A DNA stretch of 64,000 nucleotides from Clostridiales bacterium (GCA_022785125.1 JALFRA010000036.1:1-64000); one strand, 5' to 3'; shown: positions 1 to 9,528, counted from the first letter of the stretch. The notes: a model not told the origin generated them from the sequence alone. Program-made: numbers and translations.

Positions 1-156
1 GTTTACCATGCACACTCGCGTTTGTCAAGCACTTTTTTCTGATCCTTTTTCAGAAGGCCGTCCGGGTTCCCCTCGGTTTCTTCCGCTTTTGGTCAGATTT
101 TCATGCCCTCTCGCAAGGCGCTCAGATAGAATACCACTCACACCCCCTTTTGTCAA
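1..156 (-). promoter_or_regulatory. Tandem sigma-A-like promoters firing leftward out of the window
   Basis: No gene is seen in 1-165. Read on the minus strand there are two promoter-like sites. P1 has TTGACA (156-151), a 17-bp spacer and TATTCT (133-128). P2 has TTGACA (28-23), a 17-bp spacer and TAAAC running off the window edge. A run of A residues (AAAAAAG) lies just upstream of P2. Closely spaced tandem strong promoters with A-rich upstream DNA are typical of stable RNA or other highly expressed operons. The target lies outside the window, so its identity is unknown. Confidence 0.5.
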
Positions 157-165
157 CACCTTTTT

Positions 166-786
166 TCACTTTTCTTCATTTTCTTTTTCCGTACCGGATT
201 TTTGGACAGTGGCTGCCAGATCTTCATAGGAGAAAAGCGCATTCAGTACCTCCAGCATGGCATTGGGAGACAGATGCCCCGGCAGCTCCAGCCGCTCCAT
301 CAAGGCCTGCCTGCGCTCGGCTGATCCAGCCCCTCCAGACAACCCCAACAGCATCAGATCCGCCTTGGTAATGGCTCGTCCACACCGCACCGGCGGTGCA
401 TCTTCCTCCAGAAAGGTAGCCCCCGCCCGTCGGAGCGCCTGTTCCAGTACTTGAGGACGCATCCCTTCCACGCCCAGCTTGCCCTCTTTTCCCGGCGTGC
501 GCTTCCGCCGCTCCTTGCCCAGGATATCAGGCACATAGGCGTGTTTCACCTGTTCCGGCGGAATGCTGCCCTTGAGAAAATTGCGGATGACAAAACCAGC
601 CCCATCCGGATCGGTGAGGATGATGAGGCCCCGCTCCGCCGCCAAGCGGCGGAACAGGGCCAGTTTTTCACTGTTTTTAAACACACCGAAGCCGGAGGTC
701 TCCACAATAATGGTATCCACCATCTGAGAGAGGGTATTCTTATCATAACGCCCCTCTACCACGATAGCCTCTTTGATCCGCAGCAT
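166..786 (-). CDS. rnmV: Ribonuclease M5 (5S rRNA maturation)
   Basis: This is a 206-aa Toprim-domain protein. It has the N-terminal VVEGRYD signature (about residues 8-15) and the acidic LTDPDGAGF motif (about 57-65), followed by the KAPPVRC-type C-terminal region of the RNase M5 family, here as EEDAPPVRCG. In Firmicutes this enzyme trims the 5S rRNA precursor with ribosomal protein L18 bound. Its length is slightly above the Bacillus protein (186 aa), mainly because of a charged tail. It follows a small membrane protein gene by 2 bp and is probably the last gene of the comEC-holA transcript. Strong promoters face away just downstream. Confidence 0.9.
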   Translation of the reverse strand: MLRIKEAIVVEGRYDKNTLSQMVDTIIVETSGFGVFKNSEKLALFRRLAAERGLIILTDPDGAGFVIRNFLKGSIPPEQVKHAYVPDILGKERRKRTPGKEGKLGVEGMRPQVLEQALRRAGATFLEEDAPPVRCGRAITKADLMLLGLSGGAGSAERRQALMERLELPGHLSPNAMLEVLNALFSYEDLAATVQKSGTEKENEEK

Positions 787-788
787 AC

Positions 789-1220
789 TCAGCTCCAGTG
801 CAGACAGGCGTATCCAACGTACCAGCCATCACCCAGGTTTTCCGTGTACAGAACGCCGGGCCGGGCACTGCCCCGCCAGGGCTGCTGATGGATATCCAGC
901 CGATTTAGTGGCTGATCGGACAGCCAGGCCCGTGCCGCACCGTTGCAGAGGCATACCGTCAGGGCCCCATCCTCCAGGCGGACCGCCTCCACCTCCAGGC
1001 CATTCAGCGGCTGGGTACTCAATCCCTCCGAAGGCAATTCCCCCGCCTGGGCCGCCTTCCGCAGAAGCTGCAGCTCGTCTCTCCGCACCGCCAGCAGCTT
1101 GCGGACCTGCTCACGGATGATCTCCATCTGATTCTTTCGGCGATTGGCGGTCAGATACCACCCCGCTGCGCCGGCGGCGGCAAGCGCCACACCAAAGATC
1201 GCACGCTTTTTCATGATCAT
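789..1220 (-). CDS. Small membrane-anchored protein of unknown function
   Basis: This predicted 143-aa protein has one N-terminal hydrophobic segment (about residues 7-24, AIFGVALAAAGAAGWYL) followed by a basic NRRKNQ stretch. A soluble C-terminal domain follows, which I do not recognise. The ATG at 1220 overlaps the holA stop codon as TGATG. A second in-frame ATG at 1214 has better spacing from the AAGGAG at 1230-1225, so the true start may be 1214. The tight coupling with holA and rnmV suggests one operon, but gives no function. Confidence 0.7.
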   Translation of the reverse strand: MIMKKRAIFGVALAAAGAAGWYLTANRRKNQMEIIREQVRKLLAVRRDELQLLRKAAQAGELPSEGLSTQPLNGLEVEAVRLEDGALTVCLCNGAARAWLSDQPLNRLDIHQQPWRGSARPGVLYTENLGDGWYVGYACLHWS

Positions 1221-2257
1221 CAGACTCCTTTCTTTACGGCCAGCTCCATCAGCAGGCCAGTCAACAGCTCTTCTCCATCCGCGCCGGTGGATTTCATAGC
1301 CAGATCGACCTCGCCACAGCGGATCACCGCCCGGCGACACCAGCCCAGAGAAAACCGCCGGGCCGACTGCATCATCCGTTCCGCCGGATAAGCCGAGCGC
1401 AGTCCCCACAGCTCCATCACATAGCGGCTTCCCTTCCTGTGTTCCAGGGCCAGCCGGGCCGTATAAAGCTGCCGCAGCTGCTTGCCCAGGGCCGCCAGCA
1501 GCTTGATGGGAGGCTCCTGCATATGATAGAGGTCCCCCAGCACCGAGGCCGCCTTGTCGAAATCGCCGGCGGAAATGGCATCAGTCATCTGGAACACCAC
1601 CGCGTCCAGCTGGGGTGTGGCCACCGCGTCGATATCCTGTCGGGTAACCCGCCGATGGGAGGCATAGGTGCCGATCTTGCCGATCTCCGAAATCAGAGTG
1701 TGCATCAGATCTCCACACAGGAAGATGAGATACTTGGCGTCCTCGGTACCGATATCATGGTCCATGGCCCGGAAGCGCCGGGCGATCCAGTCCACCAGAT
1801 CCCCCTGCTCCTGCCGGTTAAAGGGCACTACACTGCCCTTCTCCTTGATAACACCGGCCAGCTTGGTACGGGCATCTGATTTATATTCGATCAGGTCATA
1901 CACAAAGACCAGGCACACATAGTCGGGCAGATCCTTCAAAATGGCGGTAAGGCCCTCCTTGTCTCCCTTGAAGAGATCGTAATCATTGACTACGATCATG
2001 GTGCGGGGACTCATCATGGGTAGGCAGTCCACCGTCTGGGCCAGAGCCTTCAAATCAAACTCCTTACCCTGGATCACATGGTAGTTGAAGGCCTCCATTC
2101 CCGGAGGCAGCAATTTCTGCTTCATTTGTCCCAGATAGTAGTCCCGCAGATAGGCCTCCTCGCCATGAAACACATAGAGGCTGCCCAGTGTGCCGCTTTT
2201 CAGATCCTGTTTCAGCTTCTGATAGGCAGCAGTATCCGGTTTTCCCTTTGGCGGCAT
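1220..2257 (-). CDS. holA: DNA polymerase III delta subunit
   Basis: This 345-aa protein matches clamp-loader delta subunits: an N-terminal AAA+-like fold beginning KSGTLGSLYVFHGEEAYL, then FMxD-like helices, with a C-terminal collar domain. Delta opens the beta sliding clamp during loading. It lies 12 bp downstream of comEC on the same strand, an order common in Firmicutes (comEC-holA). AAGGAG precedes the ATG. No degeneration is seen. Confidence 0.93.
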   Translation of the reverse strand: MPPKGKPDTAAYQKLKQDLKSGTLGSLYVFHGEEAYLRDYYLGQMKQKLLPPGMEAFNYHVIQGKEFDLKALAQTVDCLPMMSPRTMIVVNDYDLFKGDKEGLTAILKDLPDYVCLVFVYDLIEYKSDARTKLAGVIKEKGSVVPFNRQEQGDLVDWIARRFRAMDHDIGTEDAKYLIFLCGDLMHTLISEIGKIGTYASHRRVTRQDIDAVATPQLDAVVFQMTDAISAGDFDKAASVLGDLYHMQEPPIKLLAALGKQLRQLYTARLALEHRKGSRYVMELWGLRSAYPAERMMQSARRFSLGWCRRAVIRCGEVDLAMKSTGADGEELLTGLLMELAVKKGV

Positions 2258-2269
2258 GGTATCTTCTCC

Positions 2270-4567
2270 TTATTCCGCAGTAATGGTAACGGTCCCCGAC
2301 CAGTCGGTGCGGTAGATCTGGCATCCGTGCTGGGACAGCCGGGCCAGAGTCTCCGCCGCCGGGTGACCGTAAGTATTGTATCCAACTGATATAACAGCCC
2401 ATTCCGGCTGAATGGCCTGGAGCAATTCGTCCGACGAGGCGTATTTGGAGCCGTGGTGGCCTGCTACCAGCAGCTCTGTGTCCGGCAGGTCTCCGTATTT
2501 CACCAGCCGTGCCTCCACCGTGGTATCCATATCCCCCGTGATCAGAACGTCAAAGTCCCCTGCGCTGCCCAACACCGACAGACCTTCTTCATTGCTGCCG
2601 CCGCCGCCCAGGGGCGGGTAGATCTTTAGACTCGTCTCTCCAAGCTCGGCGGTGGCCCCGTCGGTAATCAAGAGCATTTCCACTCCATGGGCTTGTGCGG
2701 CAGTCTCCACCTCTGCCCGCAGGGTACTGTCCGGCTCCACGTCAGGCAGGATCAGCAGTCCCACGTCCATCCGCTCCAGTAGTTGAGGAATTCCGGATGC
2801 GTGGTCGTCGTGATAGTGGGTGAGGATCACCAAGTCGATGTGGCTCAGGCCCAGGGACTGAAAGTAATCCGCAGCGGTATTTCCCGCGTCGTAGCCGCCG
2901 CAGTCAACCAGAGCGGTCTGCCCCTGGGAATAGAGGGCTACGCTGAGGCCCTGACCCACATCCAGCACCGATACGGTGAGCCTTCCGCCGGTGAGGGCGG
3001 CGGCCTGAAGGACCAGTGCGCCGCATAGGGTGGACATACTGAGACACAACGGTACCACCACCCGCCCTCTGGGGCCTCGCCAAAGCACCCACAGAAAGAT
3101 AAGTCCATAGGTCAGAGCCATCCACAGAATCAGATAGATGGAATGGACAGCCACCGAGGCAAAGGGCAGGCCCGCCAGGGCAGCGGTGAGCCACTGGAGA
3201 TACCATACCGGCAGGGAAACCACCCAGGCCATCACCGTGGCCACGGCAGGCAGCACAAGTCCCACCAGCGCCGTCACCAGTCCACCCAGGAAGGCATCGG
3301 ACACCGCCCACAGAGAGAGCAGATTGGCAAAGGGTGAGATGAGCGTTACACTGCCAAAATAGAAGGCCATCAGAGGCGTGGTGAACACAATAGCCCCCAA
3401 CGTGGTGGCAACAGTGGCGATCATCACCCGGGCCCCCCGGCAGCCCAGCCTGGGCCAGAAGCCCTTGGGCTTGCGGGGCAGTCTGCCCTCCCACTTCTCA
3501 CACAAAGGCCCGGTAAACAGAAAGATACCGGCCACGGCGGCAAAGGACAGCTGAAGCGATACACTGGCGGCAGCATAGGGATTGACTGCCAGCAGTATCA
3601 TCAGCACGGCGCTGAGGCTGGTAGGCGGATCATTCTCCCGGTCCACCAGCGGGGCAATCAGGAGCAGGGCCTGCATCAACGCCGCCCGCTGGACCGAGGG
3701 GGTGTTGCCCGCCACGGCGCTGAAAAAGAAGAGCAGGCAGATGCTCACCACCGCCGACAGCCGCCTGCGGCGGCCCAGTAGAGTGGTGATCAGTCCGGCC
3801 AGGAAGGAGACATGGAGGCCGGAGACCGCGATCACATGGGCCAGTCCGGACCGGCGCAGGGCGCTGTACACCGCCTCAGGCAATTCCGTCTTGTCTCCCG
3901 TCAGCAGCGCGGTAACCAAAGGCGCGGTGCTGTCCGGAACGGCCCGGTCCACGCTGTCCTTCAGTGCCCCGCTGAACAGGGCGGGCCAGCAGCCCACCGG
4001 AGCCCGTTCCGGCCGTTCCGCCGTCCATTCCTTGCCGCCGCTGCCGATGAGGAGTACCCCTTTGGCATAATAGTAGCTGGTGGCCTCCCCCGCCATAGTG
4101 TCCGCCATGCGGAAGGAGGCGGTCACTGTCAACCGGTCGCCGGGCCGCAAGTCCGCGGCCTCCTCCCCGTTCAGGTAGAGCAGGGTCTTGGCCGGACTTC
4201 CATCATTCCCATAGACCTCTGCCATAACAGAGGTGCTGTAACTATTCTCCTGAGGCCAATCGGTGACCAGAGCTGTAACCGTTGTCTCTGTGCCGTTCAG
4301 CCGCAGCGCAGGTACCCGTACCAGAGCGCAGTATACCCCCGTCCAGCACAGGCCCGCCGCCAAACCGAAGCAGATCAGCAGCGTCCGCAGGCGGACTTTG
4401 CCCCGAAGGAACAGTCCGGCCAGGGCCGCCAATCCACAGCACGCCCCCGCCGGTATCAGTACGGCCTCCGGCAGCAGATAAACCGCCAGAAACACCGCGC
4501 CGGAAAAGGCGGCGGCAAACCAGGCCAGCTTACGCATAGGGCATCTCAGCCAGGATGAACTGAACAT
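2270..4567 (-). CDS. comEC: ComEC/Rec2 family DNA-uptake channel with metallo-beta-lactamase domain
   Basis: This 765-aa multi-pass membrane protein has the ComEC layout: N-terminal membrane segments, a DUF4131-like extracellular region, the competence domain (around VIAVSGLHVSFLAG, residues about 245-480), and a C-terminal metallo-beta-lactamase fold with ILTHYHDDHASG. In competent bacteria ComEC transports single-stranded DNA across the membrane. The C-terminal domain is thought to act as a nuclease. The start is uncertain: 4567 has a GAAGGTGA-like site upstream, while an internal ATG at 4537 begins MRKLAWF. No other competence gene is in the window. Confidence 0.9.
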   Translation of the reverse strand: MFSSSWLRCPMRKLAWFAAAFSGAVFLAVYLLPEAVLIPAGACCGLAALAGLFLRGKVRLRTLLICFGLAAGLCWTGVYCALVRVPALRLNGTETTVTALVTDWPQENSYSTSVMAEVYGNDGSPAKTLLYLNGEEAADLRPGDRLTVTASFRMADTMAGEATSYYYAKGVLLIGSGGKEWTAERPERAPVGCWPALFSGALKDSVDRAVPDSTAPLVTALLTGDKTELPEAVYSALRRSGLAHVIAVSGLHVSFLAGLITTLLGRRRRLSAVVSICLLFFFSAVAGNTPSVQRAALMQALLLIAPLVDRENDPPTSLSAVLMILLAVNPYAAASVSLQLSFAAVAGIFLFTGPLCEKWEGRLPRKPKGFWPRLGCRGARVMIATVATTLGAIVFTTPLMAFYFGSVTLISPFANLLSLWAVSDAFLGGLVTALVGLVLPAVATVMAWVVSLPVWYLQWLTAALAGLPFASVAVHSIYLILWMALTYGLIFLWVLWRGPRGRVVVPLCLSMSTLCGALVLQAAALTGGRLTVSVLDVGQGLSVALYSQGQTALVDCGGYDAGNTAADYFQSLGLSHIDLVILTHYHDDHASGIPQLLERMDVGLLILPDVEPDSTLRAEVETAAQAHGVEMLLITDGATAELGETSLKIYPPLGGGGSNEEGLSVLGSAGDFDVLITGDMDTTVEARLVKYGDLPDTELLVAGHHGSKYASSDELLQAIQPEWAVISVGYNTYGHPAAETLARLSQHGCQIYRTDWSGTVTITAE

Positions 4568-4651
4568 ACATGGTCATCACCTTCTTCATGATACCAAACA
4601 GAGCCATGCAGTGCAAGATATGACCTCATAGGGAGTCACAAAAAATAGAGA

Positions 4652-4681
4652 ACAGCCCCCGCCTGGAAGGGCAGGGGCTGT
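4652..4681 (-). terminator. Rho-independent terminator after the DMT permease
   Basis: ACAGCCCC pairs with GGGGCTGT around a 14-nt loop. On the minus strand it is followed by a T-rich tract (TCTCTATTTTTT), placing it just after the permease stop codon. Confidence 0.8.
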
Positions 4682-4696
4682 CTATCTATTTGGGTC

Positions 4697-5596
4697 TTAT
4701 TTCTTCCGCAGGAAGGAGAACTTGGTCTCGGAGCAGATCACGCCCACAAAGATCAGGGCAAAACCCACCAGCATCAGGGCGGTAGGCTGCTCGTTGGCAA
4801 AGATCATGGAGAAAATTACGCCGAAGGGAGCCTCCAGAGACAGGAGGACCGCCGCGGTGGAGGGGGCGGTGTACTTCTGGCCGATATTCTGGAAAAGCAG
4901 TGCGCCGCAGGAGGCAAAGATCACCAGATAAGCAAGGCCAAAGATCAGATCGCCGTTGAACGCCTCGGGGCTTACCGAGGTTCCGGTGACCAGCACGCCG
5001 ATCCAGGAGAACACGGCAAAACTGGCAAACTGGAGGGTGGTCAGGATAAAGATATCCCGACCCTCGGAGAACTTGGACACAGCCACGATATGGGCGGCAA
5101 AGAAGAAGCCGCCGATGAGGGTAAGTACATCACCCATATTGAAAGCGGAGGCATTGTCGCCGGTAACCGACACCAGGCCGATGCCAATGATGCACAGCAA
5201 TGCGGCAATCACATTGAACTTGTCCGGCCGGCGCTTGGCCACAATCCAGTACAGGAAGGGGACGATGACGCAGTAGACCGCGGTGAGAAAGGCGTTTTTG
5301 CCGGGGGTGGTCTGTTCCAGGCCGTAGGTCTGGAACGCGTAGGCCACAAACAGGCAGAAGCCCATCACCGTACCGCCAATCAGGTAGTGGCGGTCCATCA
5401 CCTTCCATCGTTTGATAAAGACCACTGCCAGCACAAGGGCGGCAAAACTGAATCGAATGGCCAGCAGCCAGAAGGTGGGCAGCACATCCACGCTGCTCTT
5501 CATCACTACAAAGGAACTACCCCAAATAATCGTAGCGAGGATAATCAGCGGGGTGGCGAACTTGGCCAGGACACTGCTTTCATTGGTTTGGCTCAT
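4697..5596 (-). CDS. EamA/DMT-superfamily permease
   Basis: This 299-aa protein has ten predicted membrane helices in two EamA repeats (residues about 14-145 and 158-290), beginning LIILATIIWGSSFVVMKSSVD. The family exports or imports small metabolites and amino acids, and substrate cannot be read from sequence. AGGAGAGG precedes the ATG. It is transcribed alone, divergently from the DNA glycosylase 63 bp away. Confidence 0.88.
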   Translation of the reverse strand: MSQTNESSVLAKFATPLIILATIIWGSSFVVMKSSVDVLPTFWLLAIRFSFAALVLAVVFIKRWKVMDRHYLIGGTVMGFCLFVAYAFQTYGLEQTTPGKNAFLTAVYCVIVPFLYWIVAKRRPDKFNVIAALLCIIGIGLVSVTGDNASAFNMGDVLTLIGGFFFAAHIVAVSKFSEGRDIFILTTLQFASFAVFSWIGVLVTGTSVSPEAFNGDLIFGLAYLVIFASCGALLFQNIGQKYTAPSTAAVLLSLEAPFGVIFSMIFANEQPTALMLVGFALIFVGVICSETKFSFLRKK

Positions 5597-5659
5597 GGTT
5601 GTACCTCTCCTTTACCTATGGTAAAATAAAATGTAATCCCAACAAAGGGGGGCATCCAA

Positions 5660-6244
5660 ATGAAACCGCTGGATCGGACCTTTTTTGCCCGGGACACCTT
5701 GGATGTGGCCCGAGATCTGCTTGGAAAACACCTGGTCCGGATATGGAACGGGGAGACGCTGGTAGGGCGCATTACAGAGACCGAGGCCTACATCGGCAGG
5801 TGCGACAAGGCCTGCCACGCCTATGGCTACCGCCGCACCCCCCGGACCGAGACTCTCTTTGCCCCTCCGGGCACCGCGTATATCTACCTGATCTACGGAA
5901 TGTACCACTGTCTCAACTTCGTAACTGAGGCGGAAGGCGAGCCTGCCGCCGTCCTGCTGCGAGGTCTGGAACCGGTGGATGGGTTGGCTCGTATGAGCCT
6001 CAACCGCTTCGGCAAGATGCCGGGAGAGCTGACTTCCTATCAAAAGAAGCACTTTCTGGACGGACCGGGCAAGGTGTGCAAGGCCCTGGCTCTTACCCGG
6101 GCCCAAAACGGTCTGGACCTGTGCGGCCAGGAGCTTTTTCTCTGTGACGCGGGCGAAACGCCCTCTGTCATCCATACCGGCCCCCGCATCGGCATCGACT
6201 ACGCCGAGGAGGCCGTTCAATTCCCCTGGAGGTTTTATGTATGA
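5660..6244 (+). CDS. DNA-3-methyladenine glycosylase, AAG/MPG type
   Basis: This 194-aa protein matches the AAG family: the N-terminal LARDLLGKHLVR-type region, the catalytic segment ITETEAYIG with the active-site Glu, then the YGMYHCLNF motif and the GPGKVCKAL motif. It removes alkylated purines in base excision repair. Its length is normal for bacterial members. AAAGGGGGG lies upstream of the ATG. Its stop overlaps the next gene by 4 bp (ATGA), indicating translational coupling. Confidence 0.92.
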   Translation: MKPLDRTFFARDTLDVARDLLGKHLVRIWNGETLVGRITETEAYIGRCDKACHAYGYRRTPRTETLFAPPGTAYIYLIYGMYHCLNFVTEAEGEPAAVLLRGLEPVDGLARMSLNRFGKMPGELTSYQKKHFLDGPGKVCKALALTRAQNGLDLCGQELFLCDAGETPSVIHTGPRIGIDYAEEAVQFPWRFYV

Positions 6245-6873
6245 TCCTGTTTGACTTTGACGGCACCCTGGTGGACTCCAACGGCGTGTGGGAGGAGGTG
6301 GACAACACCTTCCTGGCCCGCCGGGGGCTGACCCCCACCCAGGAGTACAGCGAAACGGTAGGCCACTCCATCTTCCCTCTGGCCGCCCAATTCACCATCG
6401 ACTACTACCACCTGGACACCACGCCTCAGGCCATCATGGACGAGTGGACCCAGCTGGGCCGGGAGGCCTACCTGTCCCAAGTGCCCGCAAAGGAGGGTGC
6501 CCTGGCTTTTCTGGACCAGTGCCGGAGGCAGGGGCAGACCATGGTCCTGCTTACCGCCTGCGTGCCCGAATTCTGCCGGGAGGCTCTCAAACGGCTGCAT
6601 ATGGAGAACTACTTCTCCCAGCTCATCTTCGTTCAGGAACTGGGTATGCTGAAGAAGGACCCGGCCACTTTTGCCCATGTTCTGAAAGAGCTGGGATCCA
6701 CACCGGAGGAGAGTACCCTCTATGAGGACTCCCCCGGCGCCTGCGCCGCCGCCAAGAAGGCGGGGCTCACCGTAGTGGGGGTATACGACCCCTTCTATGC
6801 CCGGTACGAGGAAGAACTGAAAAGCCTCTGCCACCGGTATATCTACAGCTTTGCGGAATTGCTCCAGCCATAG
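6241..6873 (+). CDS. HAD-superfamily phosphatase (phosphoglycolate phosphatase-like)
   Basis: This 210-aa protein starts with HAD motif I (ILFDFDGTLVDSNG). Motif II Thr lies in VLLTAC (about residue 100), the motif III Lys region in MLKKDPATF, and the motif IV acidic pair in YEDSPGACAAAKKAG. A four-helix cap (about 17-85) places it in subfamily I. Substrate is unknown. It is translationally coupled to the upstream glycosylase. Confidence 0.88.
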   Translation: MILFDFDGTLVDSNGVWEEVDNTFLARRGLTPTQEYSETVGHSIFPLAAQFTIDYYHLDTTPQAIMDEWTQLGREAYLSQVPAKEGALAFLDQCRRQGQTMVLLTACVPEFCREALKRLHMENYFSQLIFVQELGMLKKDPATFAHVLKELGSTPEESTLYEDSPGACAAAKKAGLTVVGVYDPFYARYEEELKSLCHRYIYSFAELLQP

Positions 6874-6880
6874 CATTTCT

Positions 6881-6904
6881 CCGGGCCGCCTTCCGGCGGC
6901 CCGG
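6881..6904 (+). terminator. Terminator between the HAD gene and pcrA
   Basis: A perfect 10-bp stem CCGGGCCGCC / GGCGGCCCGG with a TTCC loop is followed by TTTTCTT on the plus strand. It lies between convergent genes and may also stop pcrA transcripts. Confidence 0.85.
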
Positions 6905-6909
6905 TTTTC

Positions 6910-9342
6910 TTATACCTTGTCCATATACTGGGAAGCGGATTTCAGCATCAGCTTTTTAGTGCCCACGCTGTCGAAGGCGATCTCCACCAGAGCGTCGCCG
7001 CCCATGGGGGTCACCTTGGTGATCAGGCCCTGACCAAAGGCCTTGTGCCGCACCGTATCGCCCATGCGGAAGGCTCCGCCGGACGGAGCGGCCTGTCTTG
7101 CCGCAGGCGCCGCAGCGGGCTGGGCCGCCGGAGCCGTATGGCCCAGGGAGAATCCGTGGTCGAAGGTACGGCGCACCGGCGTGGTCTTGCGGGCAGGCCG
7201 CTCCCCCTCACCCCGCTCGCCGTAGGGCAGGCGGCCGGACTTCTCCACCAGTTCCGGAGGGATCTCCCCCAAAAACCGGGAGGGACGGTTGGAGTTGGTG
7301 CGGCCGAAGAGCATACGCTGGGAGGCGCAGGTCATATACAGCTTTTCCTTGGCCCGGGTCATAGCCACGTAGCACAGCCGCCGCTCCTCCTCCATCTCAT
7401 CCGGCTCGCCAATAGCACGGATACCAGGGAAGATGCCCTCTTCCACGCCTATCACAAAGACCACCGGGAACTCCAGGCCCTTGGCGGAGTGCATGGTCAT
7501 CATGACCACACAGTCCTCGCTGGGATCGTGGCTGTCCAGGTCGGTATACAGGGCGATCTCATCCAAAAAGCCCGCCAGGGAGGGCTCCTCCACTACGTTG
7601 TCCAGGTAATTCTGGATAGAGGTGGCCAGCTCCCGCACATTTTCCAGTCGGGTGCGGTCCTCAATGGTCTTTTTCTGTTCCAGCATAACGGCATAGCCGG
7701 TGCGCTCCACCACCTCTTCGTAGAAGGCGGGCAGAGGCAGCTCCCGGGACAGCTTCCGCAGATCGTCCATCAGTTCCACAAACTGGCCCAGCTTGGGAGC
7801 CGCTTTCTGCAGCTCCGGCCAATCCTTGGCGTGGCTGATGACCTCCCACAGGGATCTGCCCTCAGTCTGGGCAATGTTCTGAGCCCGGTCCACGGTGGTG
7901 GCGCCAATACCCCGGGGCGGATTGTTGATGATACGGGAGAGCCGCAGATCGTCGCCGGGGTTGTTCACGGCGCTCAGGTAGGCCAGCATATCCTTGACCT
8001 CGGCACGGTCAAAGAACCGGATGCCGCCGATGATGCGGTAGGGAATACCGTTACGCTTAAAAGCCTGCTCAATCTGGTTGGACTGGGCGTTCATGCGGTA
8101 GAGCACCGCGTGATCTCTCCAGCCCCGCCCGGCGGAAAAGCCCGCCAGGATCTGGGCCGCTACATACTGGGCCTCGTCGTGCTCGTTCATGGCGGTATAG
8201 CACTGAATCTTCTCGCCCTCTTCGTGCTGGGTCCACAGCTCTTTGCCCTTGCGGCCCTCGTTGTTCTTGATGACCGCGTTGGAGGCCTCCAGAATGTTCT
8301 TGGTGGAGCGGTAGTTCTGCTCCAGCCGGATTACCCTGGCCCCCTTGTACTGATTCTCAAAGGAGAGAATGTTTTCAATGGTGGCGCCCCGGAAACGGTA
8401 AATGGACTGGTCATCGTCGCCCACCACGCAGATGTTCTCATAACCTCCCGCCAGAGTGGCGGCCAGCTGATACTGCAGGTTGTTGGTATCCTGATACTCG
8501 TCGATGAGGACGTAGCGGAACTTCTTCTGGTAGTAGGTCCGCACCTCCTCAAACCGCTGGAGCAGACGCACCGTGTCCAGAATGATGTCATCGAAATCCA
8601 GGGCGTTGGCTTCCTTCAGCCGCCGCTCGTACTCCACATAGATCTTGGCCATCTTCACCAGCCGGAAGTCTCCCGCCTTCTCGCACTGGGTCAGATAGTC
8701 CGCCCCGGACAGCATAGCGTCCTTGGCCCGGGACAGGTAGCCCAGCACCGTGCGGGCGGAGAAGGTCTTGTCGTCCAGGTTGAAGTCCTTCACAATATCC
8801 TTAATGACCCGCTCGGAGTCGGCGGTGTCATAAATGGTGAAGGAACTGGTAAATCCCAGCCGGTCGATGTCCCGCCGCAGGATACGCACACAGGCGGAGT
8901 GGAAGGTGGAGGCCCACACATCGTTGGCGGCGGGGCCCAGCATCCGCTCCAGCCGCTCTTTCAACTCCCCGGCGGCCTTATTGGTAAAGGTGATGGCAAG
9001 GATAGACCAGGGCACGGCCGGGTCCATGCGGCACAGCCGTTCCTGCTCCCCCTTCTTCTCCGGACCGGGATGAGCCACGTAATCTTCCAGAAAAGCCAGA
9101 TCCTCCGGCCTCACCCAGGCAGGCACCTCGTCGGAATCGGCGCCCCGGCCGTACTTCATCAGGTTGGCAATACGGTGGATGAGCACCGTGGTCTTTCCGC
9201 TGCCCGCTCCTGCCAGCAGCAGCAGGGGACCTTCGGTAGCCAGGGCGGCTTTCCGCTGTTCCGGATTCAGATTTTCAAACTCCAGTTCAATGGCGGCCCG
9301 CCGGGCTTTGCAAAAGCGCAGTTCCTCTTGGGTATTCAACAT
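6910..9342 (-). CDS. pcrA: UvrD/PcrA-family ATP-dependent DNA helicase
   Basis: This 810-aa superfamily 1A helicase has Walker A LLLLAGAGSGKTTVL, motif Ia ITFTNKAAGELKER, Walker B DEYQDTN, motif III VGDDDQSIYRFRGA, motif IV RLEQNYRS, and motifs V-VI (TMHSAKGLEFPVVF, VAMTRAKEKLY). The C-terminal tail (FRMGDTVRHKAFGQGLI) is the PcrA Tudor-like domain that binds RNA polymerase. The start at 9342 is preferred over an upstream frame extension because conserved sequence begins here and AGGA precedes it. It acts in replication, repair and plasmid replication. Confidence 0.93.
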   Translation of the reverse strand: MLNTQEELRFCKARRAAIELEFENLNPEQRKAALATEGPLLLLAGAGSGKTTVLIHRIANLMKYGRGADSDEVPAWVRPEDLAFLEDYVAHPGPEKKGEQERLCRMDPAVPWSILAITFTNKAAGELKERLERMLGPAANDVWASTFHSACVRILRRDIDRLGFTSSFTIYDTADSERVIKDIVKDFNLDDKTFSARTVLGYLSRAKDAMLSGADYLTQCEKAGDFRLVKMAKIYVEYERRLKEANALDFDDIILDTVRLLQRFEEVRTYYQKKFRYVLIDEYQDTNNLQYQLAATLAGGYENICVVGDDDQSIYRFRGATIENILSFENQYKGARVIRLEQNYRSTKNILEASNAVIKNNEGRKGKELWTQHEEGEKIQCYTAMNEHDEAQYVAAQILAGFSAGRGWRDHAVLYRMNAQSNQIEQAFKRNGIPYRIIGGIRFFDRAEVKDMLAYLSAVNNPGDDLRLSRIINNPPRGIGATTVDRAQNIAQTEGRSLWEVISHAKDWPELQKAAPKLGQFVELMDDLRKLSRELPLPAFYEEVVERTGYAVMLEQKKTIEDRTRLENVRELATSIQNYLDNVVEEPSLAGFLDEIALYTDLDSHDPSEDCVVMMTMHSAKGLEFPVVFVIGVEEGIFPGIRAIGEPDEMEEERRLCYVAMTRAKEKLYMTCASQRMLFGRTNSNRPSRFLGEIPPELVEKSGRLPYGERGEGERPARKTTPVRRTFDHGFSLGHTAPAAQPAAAPAARQAAPSGGAFRMGDTVRHKAFGQGLITKVTPMGGDALVEIAFDSVGTKKLMLKSASQYMDKV

Positions 9343-9519
9343 AGCGTTTTCCTGTCTCCTTGGCAATGGGAGAGCCGCCCACAGACGGACGGCTCCCTTT
9401 TTTGGTGCTTCTATTGTATCGAAAAGCGGCTTCCAGGTCAACCACCCCCCGGGGATTCTTTTTCCTGCGATACACTCTTTAAAGTGCTATAACTTTATAG
9501 TGCAAAAGTCCCCAGGATA

Positions 9520-9528
9520 TGATATAAT
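9520..9528 (+). promoter_or_regulatory. Extended -10 promoter for the GNAT gene
   Basis: TGATATAAT (TGn plus a consensus -10) lies about 40 bp upstream of the acetyltransferase start. The -35 region is weak, which is normal for extended -10 promoters. Confidence 0.55.

Noticed and set aside
7045-9492. An 815-codon open frame antisense to pcrA
   Set aside because: It is a shadow of a GC-rich gene: no RBS, no recognisable domain, fully covered by a clear helicase. The same holds for long antisense frames at 9495-11528, 13111-15102, 18550-20133, 29748-31160, 38158-39645 and 58001-59923.
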